A stretch of 64,000 nt of DNA from Puniceibacterium sp. IMCC21224 (lineage in GTDB: Bacteria > Pseudomonadota > Alphaproteobacteria > Rhodobacterales > Rhodobacteraceae). Where the stretch lies: NCBI RefSeq assembly GCF_001038505.1, contig NZ_LDPY01000001.1, positions 620,001 to 684,000 of the forward strand. The letters run 5' to 3'. The translations under genes were made by a program, and so were the position numbers. Below the pieces are notes generated by a model. That model was not told where the DNA came from. It searched no databases and saw only the letters and a program-made list of their open reading frames with translations. Within the stretch, counting starts at the first letter, position 1, and each line of letters begins with the position of its first letter. Below are positions 17,810-25,595 of the stretch, in pieces.

Positions 17810-18892
17810 TTGGCACTGACACGCGATGCGGTTCTGGCCGCACTTAAGGCGCTTCGCGATCCTGTCTCGGGTGACGATATCGTCACGGCCGGACTGGTCC
17901 GCGCTCTGACTGTCGAAGATGGCGCTGTGCGTTTTGTCCTCGAAGTGCCGGGTGACAAGGCGCAGGCCTATACCCCGGTCCGCCAGCAGGCCGAGGAATT
18001 GGTGCGCGCCCTTGACGGGGCGTCCGCCGTGTCGGTGGTGATGACCGCCCATTCGGCGCAAAAGGCCCCACCGGATCTTAAGGGGTCAGGCCATTCGCAC
18101 GCACCAAAGCCGCTTCAGGGCGGGCCCGAAAAGATTCCGGGCGTGGATCGCATCATCGCTATAGCCAGCGGCAAGGGCGGTGTCGGGAAATCCACCCTGT
18201 CGTCCAACCTCGCCTGTGCGCTCGCGGCCGAGGGGCGGCGCGTCGGGTTGCTGGATGCCGATGTCTATGGGCCGTCGCAGCCGCGGATGCTGGGTGTCTC
18301 GGGGCGGCCTGCGTCGCCGGACGGCAAGACGATCCTGCCAATGCGCAATTTTGGCGTCACGATGATGTCCATTGGCCTGATGACAAACGAAGGTCAGGCG
18401 GTTGTCTGGCGCGGCCCGATGTTGATGGGTGCCCTGCAACAGATGCTGACGCAGGTGCAATGGGGGGCGCTTGATGTGCTGCTCGTGGACCTGCCGCCCG
18501 GCACTGGCGATGTGCAGATGACGCTGGCGCAAAAGGCGCAGGTCGACGGCGCGATTGTGGTCAGCACACCCCAGGACGTGGCGCTGCTCGATGCGCGCAA
18601 GGGGATCGACATGTTCAATCAGATGAAGGTGCCGATTCTGGGCCTGATCGAAAACATGTCGACGCATATCTGTTCGAACTGCGGATTCGAGGAACATATC
18701 TTTGGCCATGGCGGTGTCGCGGCTGAGGCGGCCAAACTGGGCGTGCCGCTGCTGGCAGAAATTCCGCTGCACCTGGATATTCGGCTGGCATCGGACGGGG
18801 GCGCGCCTATCGTGATCTCGAAACCCGATAGTCCGCAGGCGCAGGCGTTCCGCGATGTGGCGCGCGCGATGATCGCGGCAGGGCAGGCATGA
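17810..18892 (+). CDS. Mrp/NBP35-family iron-sulfur carrier ATPase
   Basis: I place the start at TTG 17810, 4 bp after the DUF6494 stop with AGGGA upstream, because it yields MALTRDAVLAALKALRDPVS, the usual Mrp beginning. The longer open frame from 17756 would overlap the upstream gene. The protein has 360 residues: an N-terminal DUF59/MIP18-like domain (about 1-90), then a deviant Walker A, SGKGGVGKST, at about 120, LLVDLPPGTGD, and a CSNC cluster-binding pair near 290. Mrp proteins carry Fe-S clusters to apoproteins. Beside a multi-cluster formate dehydrogenase it may be a dedicated Fe-S donor, although it could equally be the general housekeeping copy. Confidence 0.9.
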   Translation: MALTRDAVLAALKALRDPVSGDDIVTAGLVRALTVEDGAVRFVLEVPGDKAQAYTPVRQQAEELVRALDGASAVSVVMTAHSAQKAPPDLKGSGHSHAPKPLQGGPEKIPGVDRIIAIASGKGGVGKSTLSSNLACALAAEGRRVGLLDADVYGPSQPRMLGVSGRPASPDGKTILPMRNFGVTMMSIGLMTNEGQAVVWRGPMLMGALQQMLTQVQWGALDVLLVDLPPGTGDVQMTLAQKAQVDGAIVVSTPQDVALLDARKGIDMFNQMKVPILGLIENMSTHICSNCGFEEHIFGHGGVAAEAAKLGVPLLAEIPLHLDIRLASDGGAPIVISKPDSPQAQAFRDVARAMIAAGQA

Positions 18893-19590
18893 CCACCGCC
18901 CCGCAGTTCCCCCCGCTGCTGAGCGGGCTGCATTCTGCGGGGCATGACCCGTTTGACGCCGCCTGCCAGACGGCGCGGACGGGCTGCGATGCCGGTCTGA
19001 TTCTCTATGATGCAGGCCCTGATCTGCGTGCGGCGATCATCCTTGCGCCCGAAGTGCCGCTGGCGCAGGCCGTGGCGATGCTGCCGCTTTGCGCCGTCGG
19101 GTTGCAGAACGCGCTGGGGGCATTGGCGCCGCCGGAATTGCCGGTGCATTTGGAATGGGGCGGCGCGGTGCGTGCCAACGGCGGGCGCTGCGGTGGCTTT
19201 CGGATCGCTGCGTCGACCAACGATCCCGACGCGGTGCCGGATTGGCTCGTCACTGGCTTTGAACTGCGGTTTCAGCCTGCCCCCGGCGACGCCGGTGAAC
19301 ACCCAGACGAGACCGCGTTGCACGCCGAAGGTTGCGGCGACCTTGAGCCGCTGGCGCTGTTGGAAAGCTGGTCGCGACACACGCTCAACGGTCTTAACCG
19401 TTGGGACGTGGACGGCATCGCCCCACTACATCGCGAATGGAGCGGGCTGGCCCACGGTCTGGGCCAACCCATGACGTTCAAAGGCCAGTCGGGCACCTTT
19501 CTCGGGGTGGACGAGGCACTGGGCCTGCTGCTCAAGTCAGGCAAAGACACCCGCCTGATCCCGCTCACTGCTTTGCTGGAGCAATATTGA
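18889..19590 (+). CDS. Biotin/lipoate-protein ligase-like protein
   Basis: The protein has 233 residues, and ATG 18889 overlaps the Mrp stop by 4 nt. The N-terminal part matches the BPL/LPL fold: ALGALAPPELPVHLEWGGAV contains the ligase strand region and NGGRCGGFRIAAS follows. A C-terminal all-beta piece (GLGQPMTFKGQSGTFLGVDE) resembles DUF4444. The classical lysine-rich GRGRxGR-type adenylate loop of biotin ligases is not seen, so attachment of biotin or lipoate is doubtful. The operon position with Mrp and DUF6494/DUF6505 suggests a role in the formate dehydrogenase system. This is inference. Confidence 0.72.
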   Translation: MTTAPQFPPLLSGLHSAGHDPFDAACQTARTGCDAGLILYDAGPDLRAAIILAPEVPLAQAVAMLPLCAVGLQNALGALAPPELPVHLEWGGAVRANGGRCGGFRIAASTNDPDAVPDWLVTGFELRFQPAPGDAGEHPDETALHAEGCGDLEPLALLESWSRHTLNGLNRWDVDGIAPLHREWSGLAHGLGQPMTFKGQSGTFLGVDEALGLLLKSGKDTRLIPLTALLEQY

Positions 19591-20069
19591 TGAAACTTGC
19601 CCGCGCAATCCACTTTGACACCTCGGATATGAACGTTTTTCATTCTCCGGCCCGGACCGGGGAATGGTGCATCTCTGGCGGGTTCGAATTCTCGAACTGG
19701 AGTGACGGCGATCTGGTCGGCAAGGCGCGTCAGGCGTTTGCCAACGGCTGGCTGGGGGTCGAGACCTTTGGGCGCGTCAGCTTTGTCGCCGTGACACAGA
19801 TGGAACAGGGTGAACATGATGCGCTGGTGGCAGCGTTGGCGCAGCACTTTGTTGATGTCTACGGTGCGCCGTCGGTCGAGGCCGCGCAGGGCGTTGCAGC
19901 GGCAGAGATCGACCAGATGATGGCGCTCTGCGATGAGCATGCGCCCAACACCTTAATCACTGTCGCCCGCGATCTGACCGAGGCGGGGGTGCGCGAAACC
20001 TACCGGGTGATCGAAGCACAAGACGCCGATATCATGCAGTTTGCCGTGCACGGGTCGCTGGACGAGTGA
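19590..20069 (+). CDS. DUF6505 family protein
   Basis: The protein has 159 residues. The start codon overlaps the ligase-like stop (TGATG), typical of translational coupling, so ATG 19590 is preferred over the longer open frame. It starts MKLARAIHFDTSDMNVFHSP and contains GEWCISGGFEFSNW. No signal peptide, membrane segment or cofactor motif is visible. It fits DUF6505, a short uncharacterised family of this neighbourhood. Last gene of the set; it converges with the SARP regulator gene 46 bp away. Confidence 0.75.
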   Translation: MKLARAIHFDTSDMNVFHSPARTGEWCISGGFEFSNWSDGDLVGKARQAFANGWLGVETFGRVSFVAVTQMEQGEHDALVAALAQHFVDVYGAPSVEAAQGVAAAEIDQMMALCDEHAPNTLITVARDLTEAGVRETYRVIEAQDADIMQFAVHGSLDE

Positions 20070-20115
20070 CCGAAGCGCGCTTTGCCAACTTCAGGGCGTG
20101 TCGGCGGGGATGGTT

Positions 20116-21744
20116 TTACAATAGCGCCCTGATCGGCTCTAGCATCCCTTTGTTGCGAAGGGTGCGCACCGGGTAGCTGTCGTCGTTCAAAAATCGGTCG
20201 AGCGAAAATCCCGGTTCGATCTTGATCAGCTTATCGGCCACGGTGCGGGCCTTGTCCAACTGACCGTCCATCGCATACAGCGCCAGAAGATGACGGTGCG
20301 CCGGGCGAAAGGACGGCGCCTGCCGGGCTGCGGCCTCGCCTGCCTCAATCGCGGCGGCGGACTGGTTGCAGCCAATGCAGACGATGCAATGATACAGATC
20401 CCACCATTGTCGAAACGGCGAAAAGCGCGCGATGTCACGGGCGCGCTGCGACATGGCAATCGCTTCGATTTGATCGCCTGCCAGCATCCGGGACACCGAC
20501 AGCGACAACCAGCCAAAGCCACTGGTCGGGTTGCGTTCGACCGATTGTTCGGCCAGATCCAGACCACCCGCCGCATCGCCCAGCATCATCACTCGCACCT
20601 GAGAGATCAGCGCCTGAACCAGCGCGTTGTCGGCGCCTTCCTCAAGTGCGCGCTGGTTGAAAAACAGTGTCTCATCGCGCAGCGCCTCTGGGTTGGGTTC
20701 CAGAAGTTCGATCATCTGGATTGTGCGGATCAGGCTGCGCCATGCGGTGTAGATGCCGTTTTGATCCACGTCATGGGCTTGTGATAGCAGCGAATCCGCT
20801 TCGCGCAGCGCATCGGGTTCAAAGCTGAACATGCGGTACAGCGCCAATCGCGACAGGGCCGTGGCGCGTGCCTCGGGGCGGGCGTTTTCGACCGTCAGCG
20901 GCAGTTTCCCCAGCGCCCGGTCTGCGGCTTCGAACACAATCGCGGCGACCTCGTGTTGCGAGGTCAGAACCTGTTGCGGATTGCGGACTTCCTTGAGCTT
21001 GGAATACAGAATCCGCCCGGTCGGCACATGCACAACTTTGATAAAGACCATGCTGCCGCCGTTTTCACCGACCATGCCATCCAGGCTTTCACCGACATCG
21101 GTGATATCGCACGAGATTTCCAGATCGCCGCGATCATCGCTGCCAGCATCCAGATGACGACCGGATTGGCGCCAGGCGCGCACCTGTTCGGCGATGCTTT
21201 CGCCGATCTGATTGGCCAGCACTTCGCCGATGAACTTTAACTTCCCGCTGCCGTGGTCGGCAGTGGTGCAGCGGATCAGCAGGCCGGTGGCAAGGGCGGG
21301 GCGGGCGGCATCCAACCGCGCCTGATAGCGGGCCCGTTCCTCGCGCAGCCATTCCTCAAACTCGGGATCGCGCACGTCCAGCCCTTCGAGCAGCTCGCGT
21401 CCTTCGTCGATGCGCAGCGCGTGGTCGGTGACATCCACCGCCACCTTGTCCGGGTCCAGCGCAACCGAGTTCCGGTCGCTGATCAGCGCATCGGCGTGTT
21501 CCCCCAGCGCGTTGCGCAATTTGGTCAGGGCCTGCCGCATGTTGGCGCCAGACTGTTCGGGGGCAAAGGTGCTCCATAGCTTGTCCTCGATCCAGCGGCG
21601 CGGGCGGCTCATGCCTGGTGACAGTGCCAGCAATGCAAGGATCGCCTGGTTCTTGGCCCCAGAGGGGGTGCGTGCCACGTCGTCCCTGATCAGCACCATG
21701 AATGGGCCGACCAGTCGCAGGCTGACGGGCTTTCTGGTGCTCAC
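20116..21744 (-). CDS. SARP/AfsR-type transcriptional regulator with TPR-like C-terminus
   Basis: The protein has 542 residues. It begins at GTG 21744 with AGGGGA upstream. Residues about 8-95 form an OmpR-like winged helix as in SARP regulators (LRLVGPFMVLI; MSRPRRWIEDKLWS; ANMRQALTKLRNALGE). A bacterial transcriptional activation region follows (EFEEWLREERARYQARLDAA, about 130-150), and then roughly 300 residues of helical repeats. SARP proteins bind heptamer direct repeats of 11-bp period. Such repeats (TCACGC core) occur in the divergent region upstream of this gene and again at 25489-25507. I infer that it controls the haloperoxidase/protease locus and itself. Confidence 0.82.
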   Translation of the reverse strand: MSTRKPVSLRLVGPFMVLIRDDVARTPSGAKNQAILALLALSPGMSRPRRWIEDKLWSTFAPEQSGANMRQALTKLRNALGEHADALISDRNSVALDPDKVAVDVTDHALRIDEGRELLEGLDVRDPEFEEWLREERARYQARLDAARPALATGLLIRCTTADHGSGKLKFIGEVLANQIGESIAEQVRAWRQSGRHLDAGSDDRGDLEISCDITDVGESLDGMVGENGGSMVFIKVVHVPTGRILYSKLKEVRNPQQVLTSQHEVAAIVFEAADRALGKLPLTVENARPEARATALSRLALYRMFSFEPDALREADSLLSQAHDVDQNGIYTAWRSLIRTIQMIELLEPNPEALRDETLFFNQRALEEGADNALVQALISQVRVMMLGDAAGGLDLAEQSVERNPTSGFGWLSLSVSRMLAGDQIEAIAMSQRARDIARFSPFRQWWDLYHCIVCIGCNQSAAAIEAGEAAARQAPSFRPAHRHLLALYAMDGQLDKARTVADKLIKIEPGFSLDRFLNDDSYPVRTLRNKGMLEPIRALL

Positions 21745-21893
21745 GACTGTCCCCTAAGCTTACACCTCGCCGGAGTCTGACGTCATCCCGGCGGTTATTC
21801 TGGATCATCCATTCGGACATTGCGTCACACATCGTGGCGCGCCACACTGCCCTCAGACGCAAACGTTAACATTTTGATGTGATCCGGGCAATC

Positions 21894-21911
21894 CGCGTGA
21901 ATAGCGCGTGA
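21894..21911 (-). promoter_or_regulatory. Tandem heptamer operator, 11-bp period (SARP-like)
   Basis: CGCGTGA-ATAG-CGCGTGA on the plus strand reads TCACGCG twice on the minus strand, with exactly 11 bp between unit starts. It lies about 90 bp upstream of the haloperoxidase start and about 150 bp upstream of the SARP start, oriented toward the SARP gene. A CGTTAACAT element follows at 21864-21872. The same core and element occur upstream of the second haloperoxidase-like gene, supporting an operator. Confidence 0.5.
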
Positions 21912-22000
21912 AATTTTCTTGCGCTGTGCAGATGGTCTTTGACCGTTTGGGGGCGATCAGGGCACAACAGACCTATATTTCTTACACGACGAGGTTGGAT

Positions 22001-23122
22001 ATGACTATTTTTGGCGGGCAAGGTGGTCAGGGCGGCCAAGGAGGTCAAGGTGGCCAGGGCGGTCAAGGTGGTCAGGGCGGTCAAGGGGGGCAGGGTGGAC
22101 AAGGCGGTCAGGGTGGCCAAGGAGGGCAGGCCCATGCTGGCGGTCCCGCTTCGCCTTATCTGAGCACCGCGCTGGCGGCGGCCCGTGACGGCACCATGCA
22201 CAGCTGGTCTGGTGCCGCGTCGCGCATTCCGGCGCAGACCGGTCGATCCTCATGGGAGGCGTTCCAGAAGCTGGACAGTTTCCCGCGCCGCGCCGTGCTT
22301 GACCAGATGTTGCATGGGCTCTTCGCGCTCGACATCGCTGATCCGACCGGCCCCAACGCTGTTGCCCACCTGACCATCGGCACTCAGCGCCTTGTGACGC
22401 TGCACAAACCGACCGACGCCTTTCTGGCCGAGCATCAGCTGCCGTATCTGCGCACGGCCGCTGATCTGCGGATGGACCGGCTGGCCGAGATTCAGGTTCA
22501 GACCTCGGACATCATGTCGTTCTATGGCGGTGTTGGTTACATGCATCCCGAGGCGACCAAGTGGAGCCACTGGATCGCCGCTGCCGTGTTGCGCCTGTGT
22601 ACCCATGTGGAAATGCCGATCAAGATGGCGTTTGACGCGGCACGCCCCATTTCGATGAGCTATGAGGTGCAGCCGATCATTCAGACGCCGGGTCATGGTA
22701 GCTGGCCATCGGGTCACGCGACCGAAGCATTTGCGTCGGCCACCGTCCTTAGTCGGCTGCTCTATCAGAGCGCGTTCAACCCGGTTACTGCAGTTGCGCA
22801 GCAAAACGAACTGATGCGTCACGCTACGCGTATTGCCACGAACCGGACGGTGGCGGGGGTGCATTTCCCATCCGACAGCATGGCCGGCGCCGTGCTGGGC
22901 ATCACCATGGCCGAGGCATTGGTGAATCTGCTCGAGGGCAACAGCACGACGCCTGCGCGCACCTTTCATGGTGACAGCTACACCGGCGATTTCAACCTAA
23001 GCCTGCTGTCCGGTGGTCTGGGTGATTCGACAATTGTCAGCACCGGGTCGGCCACGCTTGACCCCGCGACGGTACCGGCATGGCTGAAATCCATGTGGGA
23101 AACCGCCAAGGACGAGTGGTGA
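22001..23122 (+). CDS. Vanadium haloperoxidase/PAP2-superfamily protein with 13x GGQ N-terminus
   Basis: The protein has 373 residues, starting at ATG 22001 after GAGG. Residues 5-43 are thirteen perfect GGQ triplets. The catalytic signature of vanadium haloperoxidases and PAP2 phosphatases is complete: K208-X6-R215-P, P236-S-G-H239 and R282-X5-H288-X3-D292. H288 is the expected vanadate or phosphate ligand and H239 the acid-base residue. No signal peptide is visible unless the Gly-rich tail acts otherwise. Vanadium haloperoxidases use H2O2 to oxidise halides; phosphatase activity is the alternative, and the motifs alone do not decide. Confidence 0.83.
   Translation: MTIFGGQGGQGGQGGQGGQGGQGGQGGQGGQGGQGGQGGQGGQAHAGGPASPYLSTALAAARDGTMHSWSGAASRIPAQTGRSSWEAFQKLDSFPRRAVLDQMLHGLFALDIADPTGPNAVAHLTIGTQRLVTLHKPTDAFLAEHQLPYLRTAADLRMDRLAEIQVQTSDIMSFYGGVGYMHPEATKWSHWIAAAVLRLCTHVEMPIKMAFDAARPISMSYEVQPIIQTPGHGSWPSGHATEAFASATVLSRLLYQSAFNPVTAVAQQNELMRHATRIATNRTVAGVHFPSDSMAGAVLGITMAEALVNLLEGNSTTPARTFHGDSYTGDFNLSLLSGGLGDSTIVSTGSATLDPATVPAWLKSMWETAKDEW
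22013..22129 (+). repeat. 13 in-frame 9-bp units encoding (GGQ)13
   Basis: Thirteen consecutive units encode Gly-Gly-Gln without a single amino-acid change. The codons vary (ggc/ggt/gga/ggg and caa/cag), so the units are not identical in DNA. This points to selection for the protein sequence rather than a very recent slippage expansion. It forms the extreme N-terminus of the haloperoxidase-like protein. Confidence 0.97.
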
Positions 23123-23130
23123 GGCAATGC

Positions 23131-23176
23131 GTGGCAACTGACCGCGCCGGATCGGTCAGGCGCGGTCAATTGCCAC
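23131..23176. terminator. 18-bp inverted repeat between convergent haloperoxidase and protease genes
   Basis: The arms gtggcaactgaccgcgcc (23131-23148) and ggcgcggtcaattgccac (23159-23176) pair over 18 bp with one mismatch and a 10-nt loop. The hairpin lies 9 bp after the haloperoxidase stop and 45 bp before the end of the protease gene, so it could end both transcripts. No U-run follows, so it may instead be a 3' stabiliser. Confidence 0.6.
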
Positions 23177-23221
23177 AGTGAGAACTCTGGCAATTGTGGT
23201 CCGGTTGACCTGCTAGTCGCG

Positions 23222-25321
23222 TCACAAACGCGGGCGCGCGCCGTCTTGCATGTCCACCACAGCGATGCCCAGCCGCGCGGCATATTCTGGCGCGGTCGGC
23301 GCGAGAACCAGAGCGGTGGGATCCAGGTCGTCCATCTGTGTTCCGCCGCCCTGCGCGGCATTGGCCGAAATGACCTCTGCGCTGCGCGCCAGGGCCCGGG
23401 TCAGGCGCCCCGCTGCCGCCGAGGTGCCGTTCAGCAACCGGGCCGAGCCTGAGTAGGTTCCGCTGGCCAGAACGCCCCAGAATATCCGGCTATCATCGGC
23501 GCGCGTGCTGGCATTGACCGGGCCTGGCGTGGTCCATACCGCCCCCTCCGAGGTGTAGACCGACGGGCGATAAGTCCCGTCCGCAGCATACCATTCAGCC
23601 GCGCCGACGCAGAACACCTGCCGTGTCTGCATAGTGGTCAGGGCATTCAGGGAACCATCACGCCGGATCGGGCAATCCGGGCCCAGCCCGGACCAATCCT
23701 GCTGCTCGGCATCCCAGGCATAAGCTGCGGTATCGTCGAAATAAGATTGCCGCCCGCGCGGCGCATAGTCTGGCAGGCTTTCTCCTCGCTGGATTTGCAG
23801 GGATATCCGGGCTGCTGCTGATCCGCAGTAGCGCACGGCGACGGTCCAGGCCCCGGACGGTGCGATTGCCTCACCGGCGATCTGGGCGTTGGTCGGACCC
23901 AGCGCGAGCATATAGCAGGCACGCTGCGCCACGCCCGGCTCAAGCACATGTTCGGGCACGTGATAGATCCGCGCGACGGCTTCGCCTCCGAGTTCGAGCG
24001 AGCGCATAGAGCCGGGTGCCATTGCCACAAATCCCGAGGATATGCCGTCGGGAGAGGTCAGCGACAGTTCTAAATCGGTCGATGCGGTGTCGGAATCACA
24101 ATGCACTTCGAGATACGAAGCGGTCAGATCATCAGGCTGCGACCGCCAGGTGATCTGCCGGTCTGTGGCATGGCGCGGCACCGCGTGCGGATAGTCGAAC
24201 GTCGCGACCTGCCGACTGCGCCAGTTGTTGCCAAAGGACCAAACGATTCGCACCGGCTGGCCCGTGATGGTTTCCCAAAGCCGCGCCTCGCGGGCGATTT
24301 GGTATTCGGCAAAGCGGGTGCCGTTCTTGGGCCCGGCCAGCATCCCCATCGACAAGTTGACGATCACGGGCGCCTTTGGGTCGATCATCTGCGCCTGTTT
24401 CAGGATCCAGCGCAGACCCTGCACCATGTAGCTTTCGAACCGTGTACCCGAGGTGTCCTCGATCGCTTCGGGGGGCAGTTGTACCGCCAAAAGCGGCCAG
24501 TCGCGCACCGTCTCAGTCGCGTCATCGGGGTCGGCACCAGCCGCGAGGTCGAGCACATGAGTTCCGTGGCTTTGACCGAATTCGGTCGACCGGTGGCCGC
24601 GCTGCCCGTACAATTCGGCGTTGAGTTCTGCATAGGTTGCGGGTTCGTCCAGCGCTGAGCCCTGAGCCAACATCGCGTCAATTTCGGTTGCAGTCAGGAT
24701 ACGGCCCAGATGCGCCCTCCGCTGGCCACCGGCGGGCTTCTGCAGGCGTTCGAGCGATTGCAGCCAAACCGCGTGAAACCGGGTCTCGTGTCCCCCTTCT
24801 GCGCCAGAATTACGCCGAAACCGCGTGTTGAGAAAGCCGATGCCGTCGTCAATGATCGCCACAATCGGCGCAGCGTTCCGTGGCTTGGCTGTGCTGGCGA
24901 TCACCGCCTCGAGCATGTCGGTCAAGTCCAGGTCAACGGTGCTGCCCACATCCAGCAACTCAAACAGCGTGGCATCCGTTGTGGTGCCGCTGTTCAGCCT
25001 TCGGTAGAGTGCATATTCGTCAGGCAACCCCTTGTCGACCGTAGGATCGGCGATGCGGGCCGCCAATCTGGCGTATTCCAATGGGTCCATCACCAGCGGA
25101 TCGGCGGCATCGTTGACGCGTGCGGCGAGCGCCTTGCGCGCAGAGCCCATGGCGCTGGTCTGGCCTTGCGGTCTTAGCCGGACAAAGATCGGCTCGAACC
25201 AGTCATGGCCGTCGGGATCAGGCGGCAGCAGCGTGGCGCGCCGGGTTTGCAGCAGCCGGGACCAATCCAGATAGGCATCCCAGAAATCGGCTGTGACTGG
25301 CGCGCTCCACTGCATTGACAT
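23222..25321 (-). CDS. Subtilisin-like (S8) serine protease, no signal peptide
   Basis: I chose ATG 25321 (AGGAG at 8-nt spacing); the open frame continues 99 codons upstream without plausible protein character. The protein has 699 residues. The catalytic triad is intact: Asp158 in VAIIDDGIGF, His252 in SHGTHVLDLA and Ser634 in LNGTSAAAGR. The 380 residues between His and Ser exceed the usual spacing, suggesting an inserted beta-rich domain. About 150 residues precede the Asp. No Sec or Tat signal is visible, so it is cytoplasmic or exported in another way. It shares a divergent promoter region with the degenerate haloperoxidase. Substrate unknown. Confidence 0.88.
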   Translation of the reverse strand: MSMQWSAPVTADFWDAYLDWSRLLQTRRATLLPPDPDGHDWFEPIFVRLRPQGQTSAMGSARKALAARVNDAADPLVMDPLEYARLAARIADPTVDKGLPDEYALYRRLNSGTTTDATLFELLDVGSTVDLDLTDMLEAVIASTAKPRNAAPIVAIIDDGIGFLNTRFRRNSGAEGGHETRFHAVWLQSLERLQKPAGGQRRAHLGRILTATEIDAMLAQGSALDEPATYAELNAELYGQRGHRSTEFGQSHGTHVLDLAAGADPDDATETVRDWPLLAVQLPPEAIEDTSGTRFESYMVQGLRWILKQAQMIDPKAPVIVNLSMGMLAGPKNGTRFAEYQIAREARLWETITGQPVRIVWSFGNNWRSRQVATFDYPHAVPRHATDRQITWRSQPDDLTASYLEVHCDSDTASTDLELSLTSPDGISSGFVAMAPGSMRSLELGGEAVARIYHVPEHVLEPGVAQRACYMLALGPTNAQIAGEAIAPSGAWTVAVRYCGSAAARISLQIQRGESLPDYAPRGRQSYFDDTAAYAWDAEQQDWSGLGPDCPIRRDGSLNALTTMQTRQVFCVGAAEWYAADGTYRPSVYTSEGAVWTTPGPVNASTRADDSRIFWGVLASGTYSGSARLLNGTSAAAGRLTRALARSAEVISANAAQGGGTQMDDLDPTALVLAPTAPEYAARLGIAVVDMQDGARPRL

Positions 25322-25488
25322 CAATGTACTCCTGAAAATCTGTGCTACTATAGATGTCAGCAAACGCCTGGTCCGTCCTAGCGTCAAGTTGGACCGGGTG
25401 ATTTGCGCTAATTTTACGGGCACCCGGGCAAGGTCGATGCTTTCCCCTAGGGAAATTTTGACCTGATAGCGCTGGAATAACGCCCCAC

Positions 25489-25507
25489 TCACGCTGGGTT
25501 CACGCTG
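25489..25507 (+). promoter_or_regulatory. Tandem TCACGCTG operator, 11-bp period (SARP-like)
   Basis: TCACGCTG-GGT-TCACGCTG: two perfect octamers with an 11-bp period, the spacing known for SARP-binding heptamer repeats. It lies 88 bp upstream of the degenerate haloperoxidase gene. CGTTAACAT at 25522-25530, 14 bp downstream, could contain the -10 element. The TCACGC core and the CGTTAACAT 9-mer both recur upstream of the SARP/haloperoxidase pair. Confidence 0.55.
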
Positions 25508-25595
25508 ACATGGCATCCTGGCGTTAACATCTATGAAGATCCGACAGGGCGCTGCGCCATAACGGATCCGATCTGCCGAAACAGGGGGAACTATC

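Noticed and set aside
22013..22129. GGQ repeat as a CRISPR array or simple microsatellite
   Set aside because: There are no spacers, the units are 9 bp and in frame, and synonymous differences point to a protein-level repeat.
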